From Pseudonocardia kunmingensis (lineage in GTDB: Bacteria > Actinomycetota > Actinomycetes > Mycobacteriales > Pseudonocardiaceae), in NCBI RefSeq assembly GCF_006716445.1, contig NZ_VFPA01000004.1:186001-250000 (forward strand): 64,000 nt of DNA, in the 5' to 3' direction. The notes under the pieces were generated by a model, which was given only the letters and a program-made list of their open reading frames with translations, was not told the DNA's origin and ran no database searches. The translations under genes and the position numbers were made by a program. Positions 40,050 to 49,025 of the stretch are shown one piece after another; position 1 is the stretch's first letter, and every line of letters begins with the position of its first letter.

Positions 40050-40550
40050 CCCCAGCCGGACGAGGGCGACATCGCTCCGGAAACAGGCGACGAGCGATGC
40101 GGCGGCTCGGCAACGGAGGCGCTCCGCGTTCATCGCAACTGACGGCCGTGCCCGTTCATCTTCTACCCGTGCGGCGGGAACCGCAGCACCAGGACCTCGA
40201 ACAGGTCAGGATCGAGCCGGAGAAGTCATAGGTGCGGGCGAGTACCGACACCAGCACCGGTGCGGGAGGCAAGGACTACCAGCATCGCCTCTGCCAACGT
40301 GTCAGGATCTCCGCCAGGGGGAGCGGGGACGTGCCCGGCACCGAACCCGGCGACCAGGCCGTCGCACATCTGTGCAGCGGCGAGCAAAAACGTTGTGGTA
40401 TCGCCGAGGACTCGTCGTGACGAGACGGACCTCGACGGAGCGGAGCGCGGGAGCGACAACTGTGGTCCGCTTGGCGAGGGGTGTGAGGATGCGGGGTCGG
40501 CCTTCAACGACGTAGCCCAGCGGGCCGTCGTTGCAGGAGACGAAGGTGTG
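40050..40550. other. Gene remnant region left of the IS element
   Basis: No intact gene is visible. A minus-strand frame from 40430 to the TGA at 40226 ends FLLAAAQMCDGLVAGFGAGH, then GGDPDTLAEAMLVVLASRTG. This looks like the C-terminus of a real protein cut off by the insertion sequence. I cannot assign a family. Confidence 0.4.
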
Positions 40551-41554
40551 ACCACTGAGGTGATCTCAGCAAGATCGGTTTCGTAGCTGGTGTTCGAAGT
40601 AGGTGAGTACGAGTGCGCCAGCGACGATTCGGCCGATTTTCGAGGGGCTGGCGGTGATGCGTTGGAGGGTGCGCCAGCGGGTGGTGAGTAGGGCGAAGGC
40701 GCGCTCGCCGGGCGCGCGGGTGGCCCGGTGCAGCGCGTTGTAGGTCTGATGGTCGGGCGCGAGGACGTTGCCGTCGCCGGGCTGCTTGACCGGTGTGTGC
40801 ACGCCCTGGCCTGCGCCTTCATAGCCGGAGTCGGCGAGTGCGGGCAGGCCGAGCTGGGAGGCCGACCAGTACAGCGCACCGAGGACGTGCTGCTGGCGGG
40901 CTGCGGCAAGGTCGTGCCGGTGCCCGGGCACCACGTCGGAGGTCCAGACCGGGAACCCGTCGGGGCGGATGACGGCCTGCACGTTTCCGCCCGGTGCTCG
41001 ATGCTTTCCCGAGTACCAGGAGTTGATCGTCTTCCCTTTTCGCGCTGGTGGTCGTCTCGGCGCAGCGGTCGGTGCGGAACACCTTGCCGTCCAGCACGAC
41101 GTGCGACCAACCCTGCTCGGCTACCTGCGCCAGGGCGTCGTGCAGGTCCGGCGCCCGGGCGTGCAGCACCCCGATGACCTCGTCGCGGTAGCGGTACGCC
41201 GTCGCCCGCGACACCCCGAACCCGGCGGCCAGCACGGTCATCTCCTCGCGCTTGCGATACCACACCAGCACCATCAGCGCCTGATACCAGCAGGTCAACG
41301 CCCTGCTGCCGCGACGAGTGCCGAGCCGGCGGCGTTCGGCCCGCAACAGCCCCGCCACCCGGGTGAGTAGTTCACGGGGCACGTCAAGCATGGCACGATA
41401 GGCGATCACGTGGGGTCATCGTCCTCGGATGGATCTTGTGGTGAGAACGTCCCTATCGGGGACCCCACGCCCACACCAGCACCGCACGGATTGCCCGGGT
41501 TGCCCGTGTCGCGGCCCGTCAGTGGCCATTCCTTGCTGAGATCACCTCACTGGT
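40551..41554 (-). mobile_element. IS5-like insertion sequence, about 1.0 kb
   Basis: The ends are 23-bp inverted repeats: 40551-40573 (begins ACCACTGAGGTGATCTCAG) and 41532-41554 (reverse complement begins ACCAGTGAGGTGATCTCAG), 22 of 23 identical. One transposase gene on the minus strand fills the element and its 3' end runs into the left repeat. No unambiguous target duplication is seen. The flanking sequence on both sides looks like decayed genes. Confidence 0.82.
40566..41391 (-). pseudogene. IS5-family-like DDE transposase, frameshifted
   Basis: The N-terminal part (LTCWYQALMVLVWYRKREEM, then GFGVSRATAYRYRDEV) is a helix-turn-helix. VVLDGKVFRTDR supplies the first catalytic Asp, DVVPGHRHDLAAARQ the second, and ADSGYEGAG the region of the Glu. 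An extra base in the A-run on the coding strand (T-run at 41037-41040) changes frame so that KTINSWYSGKHRAPGGN is read out of frame. The required shift is +1, not the -1 slip that some IS elements use. It is therefore probably inactive, or affected by a sequencing indel. Confidence 0.78.
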
Positions 41555-41908
41555 GGGTGGGTCTTTCGCACGCGGACGGCGGCATGGATCTCACCGGAAC
41601 ACGACCAGCGCGCCGAGGTCCCACGCCTGGGTCCTGGCGGCGGTCTGGCGGCCAACAGGTTCCCCGGACCGACCGCACCAGCGAGGGTAGGGAAGCGCAT
41701 CGCACCCGTCACCACGACGGGTTCGAGCCTCGTCGGCGAGGTCGAGGAGGTACGCGGTCTCCCCGATGGTGTCGGCGCCCTGGGCGACTCCGACTCCGTC
41801 GGCGGCTGCGTCGCCGATCGATGATCGCGACGTTGAGTGCGGTCAGGTCCTCGAAGGTCAGTGATGCGCCGGGGACGCAGCGGAAGTTGCTGAGGCAGGA
41901 TTGGCGGT
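41555..41908. other. Remnant region right of the IS element
   Basis: No supported gene. Fragments on the minus strand such as PGASLTFEDLTALNVAIIDR look protein-like but are broken by frame changes. The hydrolase ribosome-binding region begins near 41893. Confidence 0.35.
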
Positions 41909-42709
41909 GTGACCACCAGACTGATATCGCTGGACGGAACGGTGCTGGCCGCCGACATCGTGCTTCCCTCGGGAGCCTCGCGCGGGGTTGTGCTCGTGCA
42001 CGGCGGTGGGGTGAACCGCCACGAGGGCGGATTCTTCGACCGACTGGCCGGCGGCCTTGCTCGGGCAGGTCTGGCCTCGCTCCGGCTCGATCTGCGGGGC
42101 CATGGAGAGAGTCAGGGTCGACAGGAAGACCTGACTCTCGCCGGAGTCGGGAACGACGTGCGGGCCGCTGTTGGTGAGCTCGCAACCCGCATCTCCGCGG
42201 AGCGCGTCAGCGTGCTGGGCGCGAGCTTTTCCGGCGGGGTCTGCGCATCGGTGGCAGCACGTTATCGGGATCTTGTCGACCGGCTAGTGATGATTAATCC
42301 GCTGCTCGACTACAAAAAGCGGTTCATCGACGACAAGGACTACTGGAACGATGACCGCATCGACCGGGAAGCTGCGGACAAGCTTGCCGCTGATCGCTTC
42401 ATTGCCCACTCGCCGACTTTCCGCCTTGGGGCAGCGCTGCTCAACGAAGTTTTCTGGTGGGACACCCGCGCGGATCTTCCTCAGATTACGGCACCCACTC
42501 TCGTCGTACACGGCACGAAGGATACCTTCATCCCGATCGACTCCTCACGATCGGCAATGCAGGAATTGGTGTGCACGTCCCAGCTCATTGAGCTGGACGG
42601 TGCGCAGCATGGCCTGGCCTTACACGACGACCCGCGTTACGAGAATCCACAGACACAGCGTTGGCAGTCCGAGGCTATCTCACTCGTCTCGCGCTGGCTG
42701 ACCGGCTAA
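41909..42709 (+). CDS. Alpha/beta hydrolase
   Basis: The 266-residue enzyme has the alpha/beta-hydrolase fold: oxyanion region VLVHGGGVNRH, nucleophile elbow GASFSGG (Ser about residue 110), acid HGTKDTFIP (Asp about 212) and His in LDGAQHGLAL (about 236). It resembles serine aminopeptidase S33 or acyl-esterase types; the substrate is not indicated. The GTG start follows GAGGCAGGATTGGCG. Its last 30 nt overlap the convergent regulator gene. Codon usage is less GC-extreme than in the Tad region. Confidence 0.8.
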   Translation: MTTRLISLDGTVLAADIVLPSGASRGVVLVHGGGVNRHEGGFFDRLAGGLARAGLASLRLDLRGHGESQGRQEDLTLAGVGNDVRAAVGELATRISAERVSVLGASFSGGVCASVAARYRDLVDRLVMINPLLDYKKRFIDDKDYWNDDRIDREAADKLAADRFIAHSPTFRLGAALLNEVFWWDTRADLPQITAPTLVVHGTKDTFIPIDSSRSAMQELVCTSQLIELDGAQHGLALHDDPRYENPQTQRWQSEAISLVSRWLTG

Positions 42710-44137
42710 AACGCAGCGCAGGACGTCTCGCAGCTCTTGAACGTGATGCCGCCCTTGCCACGGGGTAAGCACATCGGCCAGCGTCCGCGCCTCACGGACG
42801 CTGCGTCGTGAGGAACTGGCGATTGCAGCAGGAAGCGACAAGCAGGCGAGCTGTGCCGCCTCGTCGGGCTCGCCGGACAGCGCCAGGGCCGTCGCCATGA
42901 GTATCGAAAAGTAGGCGTGGTCACGGCGTGACAGATCGGAGCTGATTACCTCGCGATAACGCAGGACAGCTTCTCGTGGCCGCCCGGCATCCAACAGGCA
43001 CAACGCCGATTGAAGACCGAATAGTCGTTCACTGTACCGACCGCCCGGCTCGTCGTCCGCAGCATGGGCCCCAATTTTGGATAGCATGGTGGACGCCTCG
43101 TCCAGCCGCCGTTGGACGTTGTCACCACTCGCACCGAGCATGGCTTCACCGCGTGCCTGCTGCTGGAGAATTTCTGCCCGCAGACCGGGACCGAGGGCGG
43201 TACCGAACCTGGCTGCCGCGAGGGTCAGGTCCAGCATCCGCGGCGCGTCCCGACGGTCGTAAGCCGCCTGGGCCTTGCGCAGCAGGACGTAGGCCTGCAT
43301 GGGGCCATCGTCCGCCTGCTGCGCGAACTCCATTGCTCGATCGTGCCAATATAGGCACCGCTCCTCGAAGCCGAGATCGCGGTATAGAAAGCCCGCGAAC
43401 TCGGCCGCTCGTGCCGCCGTACGCAGTAATGCTCCGCGATCGGCGCCACGCGATTCGGCAAGCGAGGCACCGATCCCGTCGAGCAAGGCCTCTGCCCCGA
43501 CCACCGCATGCTCGGACCCTACGCGCTGGTCGATCCGCTGGAGTCGGTCCAGCTCATCAGCGTGTCCTTGCGGGCCGGTGTCCGGCGTCTGCGGACGCGG
43601 ACGCATCTGACCGACCCAAGCTCCGACCGTGTCACCTCCAGCATGTACACAATCGTCGACGGCATGCTCCTGCCTGTCGACGGGTTCTGGGCGCCCCGGC
43701 ATGGGGAGCGCCGAGATCCGCACGACCGAGGGTGGTGCCGCCGGGATTTGTGTGGTTAGTGAAGACGACACCGTCGCCTGTCCGACGCTCGTGCCGTACA
43801 GGGTTTGCGTCGACCGATCGCCCTCGACGTATGCCGCGCGCTTCCGCCGCGCCGTGCGCTGCGGGAGCACCTTCGCGTGAAGCTCGATGAGCGAGCCACC
43901 GGCAGAAAGCTCTGCATCGAGCACGCGGACCAGCTCAGCCGACGCGCATCCGCCAGTGAGTCGTTCCGCCCGGGAGACGTACTGGCGGGTGTAGCCGATC
44001 AAGTCAGCCAGCTGGTGCTGCGACAGACCGGCGGCCGCGCGGAGGCGACGAATCTCGAACGCCAGCGCCGTCTCGGGCTTGGTCGGGTCCGGACCTACTC
44101 GTCGAGTGGCGGGCGCGGAGGTTCCGTCGTCACTCAC
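42680..44137 (-). CDS. XRE-family regulator with TPR-like C-terminus
   Basis: The product is 485 residues from GTG 44137, which has AGGAG nine bases upstream; a longer start at 44173 is possible. A Cro/C1 helix-turn-helix lies at about residues 25-80 (LRAAAGLSQHQLADLIGYTR, then QYVSRAERLTGG). The C-terminal 270 residues are helical repeats (AEFAGFLYRDLGFEERCLYW, then LLRKAQAAYDRRDAPRMLDL) as in large actinobacterial XRE-TPR regulators. It converges on the hydrolase gene and diverges from the radical SAM cluster, so it may regulate that cluster. Confidence 0.82.
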   Translation of the reverse strand: MSDDGTSAPATRRVGPDPTKPETALAFEIRRLRAAAGLSQHQLADLIGYTRQYVSRAERLTGGCASAELVRVLDAELSAGGSLIELHAKVLPQRTARRKRAAYVEGDRSTQTLYGTSVGQATVSSSLTTQIPAAPPSVVRISALPMPGRPEPVDRQEHAVDDCVHAGGDTVGAWVGQMRPRPQTPDTGPQGHADELDRLQRIDQRVGSEHAVVGAEALLDGIGASLAESRGADRGALLRTAARAAEFAGFLYRDLGFEERCLYWHDRAMEFAQQADDGPMQAYVLLRKAQAAYDRRDAPRMLDLTLAAARFGTALGPGLRAEILQQQARGEAMLGASGDNVQRRLDEASTMLSKIGAHAADDEPGGRYSERLFGLQSALCLLDAGRPREAVLRYREVISSDLSRRDHAYFSILMATALALSGEPDEAAQLACLSLPAAIASSSRRSVREARTLADVLTPWQGRHHVQELRDVLRCVLAGQPARDE

Positions 44138-44289
44138 CCGAGGTCTCCTGTCGTCGCTGCCGCAGAGGGGCAAATCGCCGCACCGGGTTGTTGCCCCCTG
44201 CCTGGATCGTAGCTCGTCTGATCACCTGTGGTCGGCAATCGCGCACGTTCAGCAACCGCGACCGCGGAGCCAGCGAGCGGGAGGACAGC

Positions 44290-45180
44290 ATGGCGACACC
44301 GCGCCCCGGCGGGCGGATCCGGCTGCTCGACGAGCGTGAGCGGGCGGGGATGGACCCGGCGCTGTTGGAGATGGTGGAGTACCGCAAGTCGGGACTGAGC
44401 CTGAACTGGATCGTGGGCTGCCCGCTGGACTGCGGGTACTGCGTGCGGCATCTGTTCGGGAACTACAGCCTCAAGGTGCCCCGCGCCCTCACCGATGACG
44501 CCGAGGCGTTCGCCGCGTTGATGAGGCACCGGTTTTTCCGGCCGCACGCCACGCCGGTGCAGCTGCTCAACCGGGCCACCGACCCGATGCTGGCACCGGT
44601 GAAGCCGCATCTGTTCGCGATGCTGAGGATGCTCGACGACGCCCGCCTCACCAATCACGTACTGGTTATCACCCGGTGGCGCGTCACCCCGGAGGACTGC
44701 GCCGCGCTAAACGGCCTGCGGCATGTGCGGGTGACGCTGCTGGTGACCTACTCCGGTATCGACGACGACCGGATCGAGCCGGTCGACTCGACCGTCGCCG
44801 CGGAATCGCTGCGCCTGGCGTACGCGCACGCCGACCGGTTCCGGGCGGTGCTGTACTGGCGCCCGCTCGTCCCGGGCCTCAACGACACCGACACTCACCT
44901 TGCGACGGCGATGGAGCTGTCGCGGCACGCGCACGCCACGGTGTTCACCGGGTTGTTCTTCCGCGACGAGATCCGCGACTACTACCGGGCGCACGGCCTG
45001 CCCGAACCCTACGAGCACACCGCGCGGCGCAAGGTCTTTCCCGAGCACCTCGAGCGGCGGGTGCTCGCTGCCGCTGCGTCCCGCGCACCGGGCGGGTCGG
45101 CGTTGTTCCGCAAGACCAGCTGTGCGGTCTCCTACGCCCACGGGCTGGCCGACTACAACGGCCATGTCGGGGTCCGGTAG
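44290..45180 (+). CDS. Radical SAM protein, spore-photoproduct-lyase-like, ended by amber codon
   Basis: The 296-residue product has the radical SAM signature CPLDCGYC (C-x3-C-x2-C, about residue 43) that binds a 4Fe-4S cluster and S-adenosylmethionine, followed by LLNRATDPMLAPVKPHLFAM and HVRVTLLVTYSGID, similar to SPL-type radical SAM proteins. The ATG follows GGGAGGAC. The frame stops at TAG 45178-45180, but coding sequence continues in frame beyond it (LCDICPGAQLDRCRRAV, a second Cys set), so the natural protein is probably about 80-115 residues longer. Whether the short form is functional is unknown. Confidence 0.78.
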   Translation: MATPRPGGRIRLLDERERAGMDPALLEMVEYRKSGLSLNWIVGCPLDCGYCVRHLFGNYSLKVPRALTDDAEAFAALMRHRFFRPHATPVQLLNRATDPMLAPVKPHLFAMLRMLDDARLTNHVLVITRWRVTPEDCAALNGLRHVRVTLLVTYSGIDDDRIEPVDSTVAAESLRLAYAHADRFRAVLYWRPLVPGLNDTDTHLATAMELSRHAHATVFTGLFFRDEIRDYYRAHGLPEPYEHTARRKVFPEHLERRVLAAAASRAPGGSALFRKTSCAVSYAHGLADYNGHVGVR

Positions 45181-45537
45181 CTGTGCGACATCTGCCCCGG
45201 CGCCCAGCTCGACCGCTGCCGCCGCGCGGTCCCCGACCTCAGCGAGGCCGCCGTGGCCGCGCGGGTGCGGCATCTCGGTGGCGACCTGGTGGACCTCACC
45301 GCACGCGCGGTCACCGTGATCGGCCTGGACGAGCAGCACCGCTACCTGCTCCAGCACACGCTCGGCGTTCAGGTTCACGACCGGGCCAAGCCCCACCATC
45401 ATCGCCGGCACGGCCGCGCCGACCTCGGATGGCCAACTTCCGGCCCGACGGCGGTCACCGGGCCCGTCGCCCGCGCCGCTGGCCCCGACGTCGATCGAGA
45501 AGAGGTGCAGACGACATGCCGCAGCTGCCCATGCTGA
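45181..45537 (+). pseudogene. Read-through tail of the radical SAM gene
   Basis: In frame with the upstream gene, this segment encodes CDICPGAQLDRC (a likely extra cluster or zinc site) and a domain ending LGVQVHDRAKP. Restoring GAG in place of TAG would give VGVRELCDICPG. There is no ribosome site for separate translation of the Cys part. The last 22 nt overlap the exonuclease start. Confidence 0.6.
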
Positions 45538-46205
45538 CGTTCCCGTGGCGCCCGAGCACGCCTGGCCAGGACGTGGTCGTCGTCGACGTGGAGGGCAACG
45601 GCCAGCAACCCCCAGAGATCATCGAGATCGCCCTGCTTCCCCTCACCAGCGGCGGCATCGCCACACCCGCGCAGCTGCGAACCTGGCTGATCCAACCCGA
45701 GAATCCAATCAACCCGGTGGTGACCCGCAAGGTTCACGGCATCGACGACGACGACGTCGCCGAGGCACCCCGGTGGGGCCAGGTCGCCGGCGAGATCGCC
45801 GACGAATTGCAGGGCCGCGTGCTGGTCGCGCACAACGCCGCCGTGGAACGGCGTGTCCTCGGCGCTCACCTGCCGGACTGGCGTCCTCCGCTCGTCGTGG
45901 ACACCCAACGCCTCGCCAAGACCGCGTGGCCAGGCCTGCCCGGCGGCTACGGCCTGGACAACCTCATCACCCACGCCGCCCTCGACCCACCCGACACCAC
46001 CGGCCTCCCCCCACGCGTCGCTGCTGGCATGGCACGACACCGTGCCCCGTACGACGTTTGGATGACCGCGGCACTGTTCGCCCACCTCGTCACCCACGCC
46101 GGCCTGAGTCCGGAACAGCTCCTGCACGCCGGACGACTGCCCGACCCACCACTACGACGCGCGGCCGGCGCCGACCCCACCAACACCGAGGACGGCTTGT
46201 GGTGA
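45516..46205 (+). CDS. DEDD-type 3'-5' exonuclease
   Basis: The 229-residue protein is a DnaQ-like exonuclease: ExoI VVVDVEGNGQQPPEIIEIAL (Asp and Glu), ExoII VLVAHNAAVERRVL, and ExoIII HRAPYDVWMTAALF (His and Asp). It is probably a stand-alone proofreading or nucleotide-processing nuclease. The ATG follows AAGAGGTGCAGACGAC; the GTG of the next gene overlaps its stop. It sits in the cluster between the radical SAM gene and an NTPase. Confidence 0.85.
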   Translation: MPQLPMLTFPWRPSTPGQDVVVVDVEGNGQQPPEIIEIALLPLTSGGIATPAQLRTWLIQPENPINPVVTRKVHGIDDDDVAEAPRWGQVAGEIADELQGRVLVAHNAAVERRVLGAHLPDWRPPLVVDTQRLAKTAWPGLPGGYGLDNLITHAALDPPDTTGLPPRVAAGMARHRAPYDVWMTAALFAHLVTHAGLSPEQLLHAGRLPDPPLRRAAGADPTNTEDGLW

Positions 46206-46876
46206 ACCCGGACACCAACACCTCGAGCATCCGCGACACGCACGCCTCGACCAACCTCGACGCCGGTCCGACGCGCGCGGCCCTGGTGGAACGACCGGTG
46301 ACGATCGCGGTCACCGGAGCGCACTCCACCGGCAAGTCGACCTTCCTGGCCCGGCTGACCAACGAGCTGCGCCAATACGACGTCGAGGTGGCCACCGTCG
46401 CCGACCTCGGCGAGCAGGCGCTGCGGATCGGCCTGCCGATCCTGCACTCCCACACCTATGCCTCCACCACATGGATCATGACCCGAGGCATCAGCAACGA
46501 GATCGCCACCTGGCCGCACACCGACGTCCTGCTCGTCGACCGGCCCGTCCCCGACGCACTGGGCTACTACCTCGCAGCCCTGGAGTACCGCGGCGAGCAA
46601 CTACACCCCGCCCTCCTCGGGCACCTGAGGGCGCTCGCGACCGGACACGCCATCCACTACGACCTGATCCTGCGCACCGAACTCGACCGCACCCTGCCGA
46701 TCGGCACGAACAGGGTCCGCGACCACAACCACCGCTACCGACACCTCGCTGATCAGCACATCGGTGCCGTCCTGAACGATCTGCGGATTCCGCATCAGTT
46801 GCTGCGATCCGACGGCCACGACGCGGCGATCACCTATGCGACTCGATTCGCTCTCACCCACGATTCAAGCAGGTAA
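46202..46876 (+). CDS. NadR-like P-loop ATPase/kinase
   Basis: The 224-residue protein begins at GTG overlapping the exonuclease stop. After a 35-residue leader it shows Walker A TGAHSTGKSTFLARL and LLVDRPVPDALGYYLAALEY (Walker B and lid region), as in the AAA_28/NadR kinase family, members of which phosphorylate small molecules such as nicotinamide riboside. The substrate here is not evident. A strong hairpin (46913-46943) follows it. Confidence 0.78.
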   Translation: MNPDTNTSSIRDTHASTNLDAGPTRAALVERPVTIAVTGAHSTGKSTFLARLTNELRQYDVEVATVADLGEQALRIGLPILHSHTYASTTWIMTRGISNEIATWPHTDVLLVDRPVPDALGYYLAALEYRGEQLHPALLGHLRALATGHAIHYDLILRTELDRTLPIGTNRVRDHNHRYRHLADQHIGAVLNDLRIPHQLLRSDGHDAAITYATRFALTHDSSR

Positions 46877-46912
46877 CATCGGCGGAAACCGAGCCGATTC
46901 CGGAGTACTAGG

Positions 46913-46943
46913 GGGGCAAATACAGCGACGTCGCTGTTGCCCC
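46913..46943 (+). terminator. Hairpin after NadR-like gene
   Basis: GGGGCAA (46913-46919) pairs with TTGCCCC (46937-46943) around a perfect CAGCGACGTCGCTG palindrome. A strong stem without U-tract, 37 nt after the gene end. It may separate the upper cluster from the next genes. Confidence 0.6.
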
Positions 46944-47062
46944 ATTCACGGATGCTGAAGCGTCATTTCTCCTGGGACAATGAACCCAACCAGACGCCAC
47001 GAAACCTTCAACGTGCTCCCGCTTTCGCATTTCTCCCCAGTATCGGGCGCGGAGACCCAGCG

Positions 47063-47509
47063 ATGAACAACGCTCCTGAGGACATCGATGCCGGCGCGTT
47101 CGCCCGCTACCGCGGCACCGTCACCGTGCGGTTCTCCGCCGCGCTGCGCATCGCCGGTCTGGAACCCGGGGAAACCGCGGGCCGTTTGCACGGGCACGAC
47201 TTCACCGCGGTGTTCCTCTTCGAGTCCGCCACGCTGACCTATCCCGGGGTCGTCGTCGACCACGACATGCGCGACGAGATCACCGGGCGGATCACCGACC
47301 GCCTCCACCACCGCGATCTCGACCGGCTCCTCGACCGGGCCGCCACCTGCGAAGCGCTCGCCGACTACCTCGCCACCTGGTACGTCCGCTCCGCCCGCCC
47401 ACCTGGGCACGCTCGCCTGCTCGCGGTCACCGTCACCACCGCAGCAGGCGACCACGGCGAGATCCATCTCCCTGCGCCACGTCACCACCCGGCGGGCGGA
47501 TCCCGATGA
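47063..47509 (+). CDS. 6-pyruvoyl-tetrahydropterin synthase/QueD-like protein
   Basis: The 148-residue protein fits the T-fold PTPS/QueD family: VTVRFSAALRIAG, GRLHGHDFTAVFLFE and TCEALADYLATWYV. The HGH pair of zinc ligands is kept, but the first ligand His (usually F-x-A-x-H) is Leu or absent in FSAALRI, so metal binding may be weakened. ATG 47063 follows GGAGACCCAGCG. The PCMT-like gene overlaps by 4 nt. No other queuosine-pathway gene is nearby, so a different pterin-like substrate is possible. Confidence 0.75.
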   Translation: MNNAPEDIDAGAFARYRGTVTVRFSAALRIAGLEPGETAGRLHGHDFTAVFLFESATLTYPGVVVDHDMRDEITGRITDRLHHRDLDRLLDRAATCEALADYLATWYVRSARPPGHARLLAVTVTTAAGDHGEIHLPAPRHHPAGGSR

Positions 47510-48846
47510 ACAACGCCGCACGCATCTGCCCCGAGCCGCGCGCTACCGGTGCGATCTGGGACCCCGCGCTCGATCGCGCTTGGAAATCACACGCCGTCCG
47601 TCTCGCGGGACAGCTCGTCCGCCACGGCGTCCTCACCGACGGGGCGTGGCGCGACGCCGTCCTCGACGTCCCCCGCCACCACTACACACCCAGCTACTAC
47701 ACCGCCACCCCACCCGGCCCCGGCAGCACCGGCTGGCACCACCACCACCGCCCTGACGCCGGCCCCGACGCACCCGCCGGCCACGCCTGGCTCCGACACG
47801 TCTACGCACAGGTCCCGCTCGTCGTAGCCCTCTCCGGAATCAACATCTGGGGCCGCCAATACCCCGTCGCCGTGTCACCCCACCCGGCCACCACCATGCG
47901 GCTGCTGCACACCCTCGACATCCGTGCCACCGACCGCGTCCTCGAGCTCGGCACCGGCAGCGCCCACACCACCGCCCTGCTCGCCCGCCGCGTCGGCGCA
48001 GAGCAGCTCACCAGCGTCGAGATCGACCACGAGGTGCACCACCTCGCCGCACGCCAGCTCGACCAGCTCGGTCATCACCCCCACCTCATCCTGGCCGACG
48101 ACATGGTCCTCGACACGACTCCCCTCCACCCCACCGAAGTGGCATCACGCGGGTTCGACCGGGTCCTGGTCGGCCACACCGTCGACCACCTCCCCGCCGC
48201 ATGGCTGCACCACACCCACCCCGGGTCGCTCGTCCTCACCACCCTCACCGGCGGGCTCGGGATCGGCCACCCCGCACTGCTCCACCACACCCCGGGCGGA
48301 CGGCTGACCGGCCCCTTCCTCCCGTGGCCCACCGACGACCTGCCCGCCCGGCGCCACCACGCCCGCCTCACCGCCGTCCGCAGACCCGCAACCCCCGCCG
48401 CCACCCGACCCCGCCACCGCAGCACCCCCGTCGACCCCACCACCCTGCACGCCAACACCCCCCTGGCGCTGCTCCACCAACTGCACCTCCCGGGCGGCAC
48501 CACCGCCGCCGTCCGCACCGACGCCCACGGGCGCGCCGCCACCTACTTGCACGCCCCGGACAGCAGCTGGGCCGAGATCGCCCACCAACCCGACCGCCGC
48601 GGCCACCATGACGCCCGCGTCGCCGGACCCACCAACCTCCTCGACGCCCTCACCGAAGCGCGCGACACCCACCACGACCTGCACCGGCCCGGCTGGACCG
48701 ACCTCGGCCTCACCACCGCCACCCGATCCGCGCCCGGAGTGGCACCACCCCGGGCGACGTCCACCGTCGTGTGGTGCCACGACGCCGACACCGGACCCCG
48801 CTGGCCCGTGCACCCCGCACCCGTCCGGCTCGGGCCCACCTCGTGA
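47506..48846 (+). CDS. PCMT-like SAM-dependent methyltransferase
   Basis: The 446-residue protein has an N-terminal helical region (LAGQLVRHGVLTDGAWRDAV, then VPRHHYTP) and motif I VLELGTGSAHTTALLARRVG, then LTSVEIDHEV, as in protein-L-isoaspartate O-methyltransferases. The SAM-binding half (about residues 120-270) is followed by a 170-residue extension with no known domain. Larger PCMT-like enzymes of this kind occur in actinobacterial peptide and accessory clusters. The target is unknown. It overlaps both neighbours (ATGA, GTGA). Confidence 0.8.
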   Translation: MNNAARICPEPRATGAIWDPALDRAWKSHAVRLAGQLVRHGVLTDGAWRDAVLDVPRHHYTPSYYTATPPGPGSTGWHHHHRPDAGPDAPAGHAWLRHVYAQVPLVVALSGINIWGRQYPVAVSPHPATTMRLLHTLDIRATDRVLELGTGSAHTTALLARRVGAEQLTSVEIDHEVHHLAARQLDQLGHHPHLILADDMVLDTTPLHPTEVASRGFDRVLVGHTVDHLPAAWLHHTHPGSLVLTTLTGGLGIGHPALLHHTPGGRLTGPFLPWPTDDLPARRHHARLTAVRRPATPAATRPRHRSTPVDPTTLHANTPLALLHQLHLPGGTTAAVRTDAHGRAATYLHAPDSSWAEIAHQPDRRGHHDARVAGPTNLLDALTEARDTHHDLHRPGWTDLGLTTATRSAPGVAPPRATSTVVWCHDADTGPRWPVHPAPVRLGPTS

Positions 48847-49025
48847 ACCGCCCGCGCCTTCGCGACCGCCTCAACCGCCGAAGGAGCACACCGCGCTGTT
48901 CCCCGCACACCGCGCCGGACGCGCCCGTGCCACTCACCAGCGTCCCCGACGGCCGGACCCACCTCATCGACGTCACCGAGCACGCGCACGCCATCGCCCA
49001 CAGCACCGGTGTCCCGTGTTCATGA
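48843..49025 (+). CDS. Small hypothetical protein between methyltransferase and regulator
   Basis: The 60-residue frame starts at GTG overlapping the methyltransferase stop by 4 nt and ends overlapping the regulator start (ATGA). It is Arg/Pro-rich at the N-terminus, then PLTSVPDGRTHLIDVTEHAH. The double overlap supports real translation; no function is recognised. Confidence 0.5.
   Translation: MNRPRLRDRLNRRRSTPRCSPHTAPDAPVPLTSVPDGRTHLIDVTEHAHAIAHSTGVPCS

Noticed and set aside
41030..41045. Programmed -1 frameshift in the IS transposase
   Set aside because: The frames are related by +1 (or -2), not by the -1 slip used by IS elements with an A-rich site.
44290..47509. Complete queuosine or 7-deazaguanine DNA-modification pathway
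   Set aside because: A QueD-like and a radical SAM gene are present, but the radical SAM protein looks SPL-like and there is no QueC, QueF, GTP cyclohydrolase or transglycosylase.
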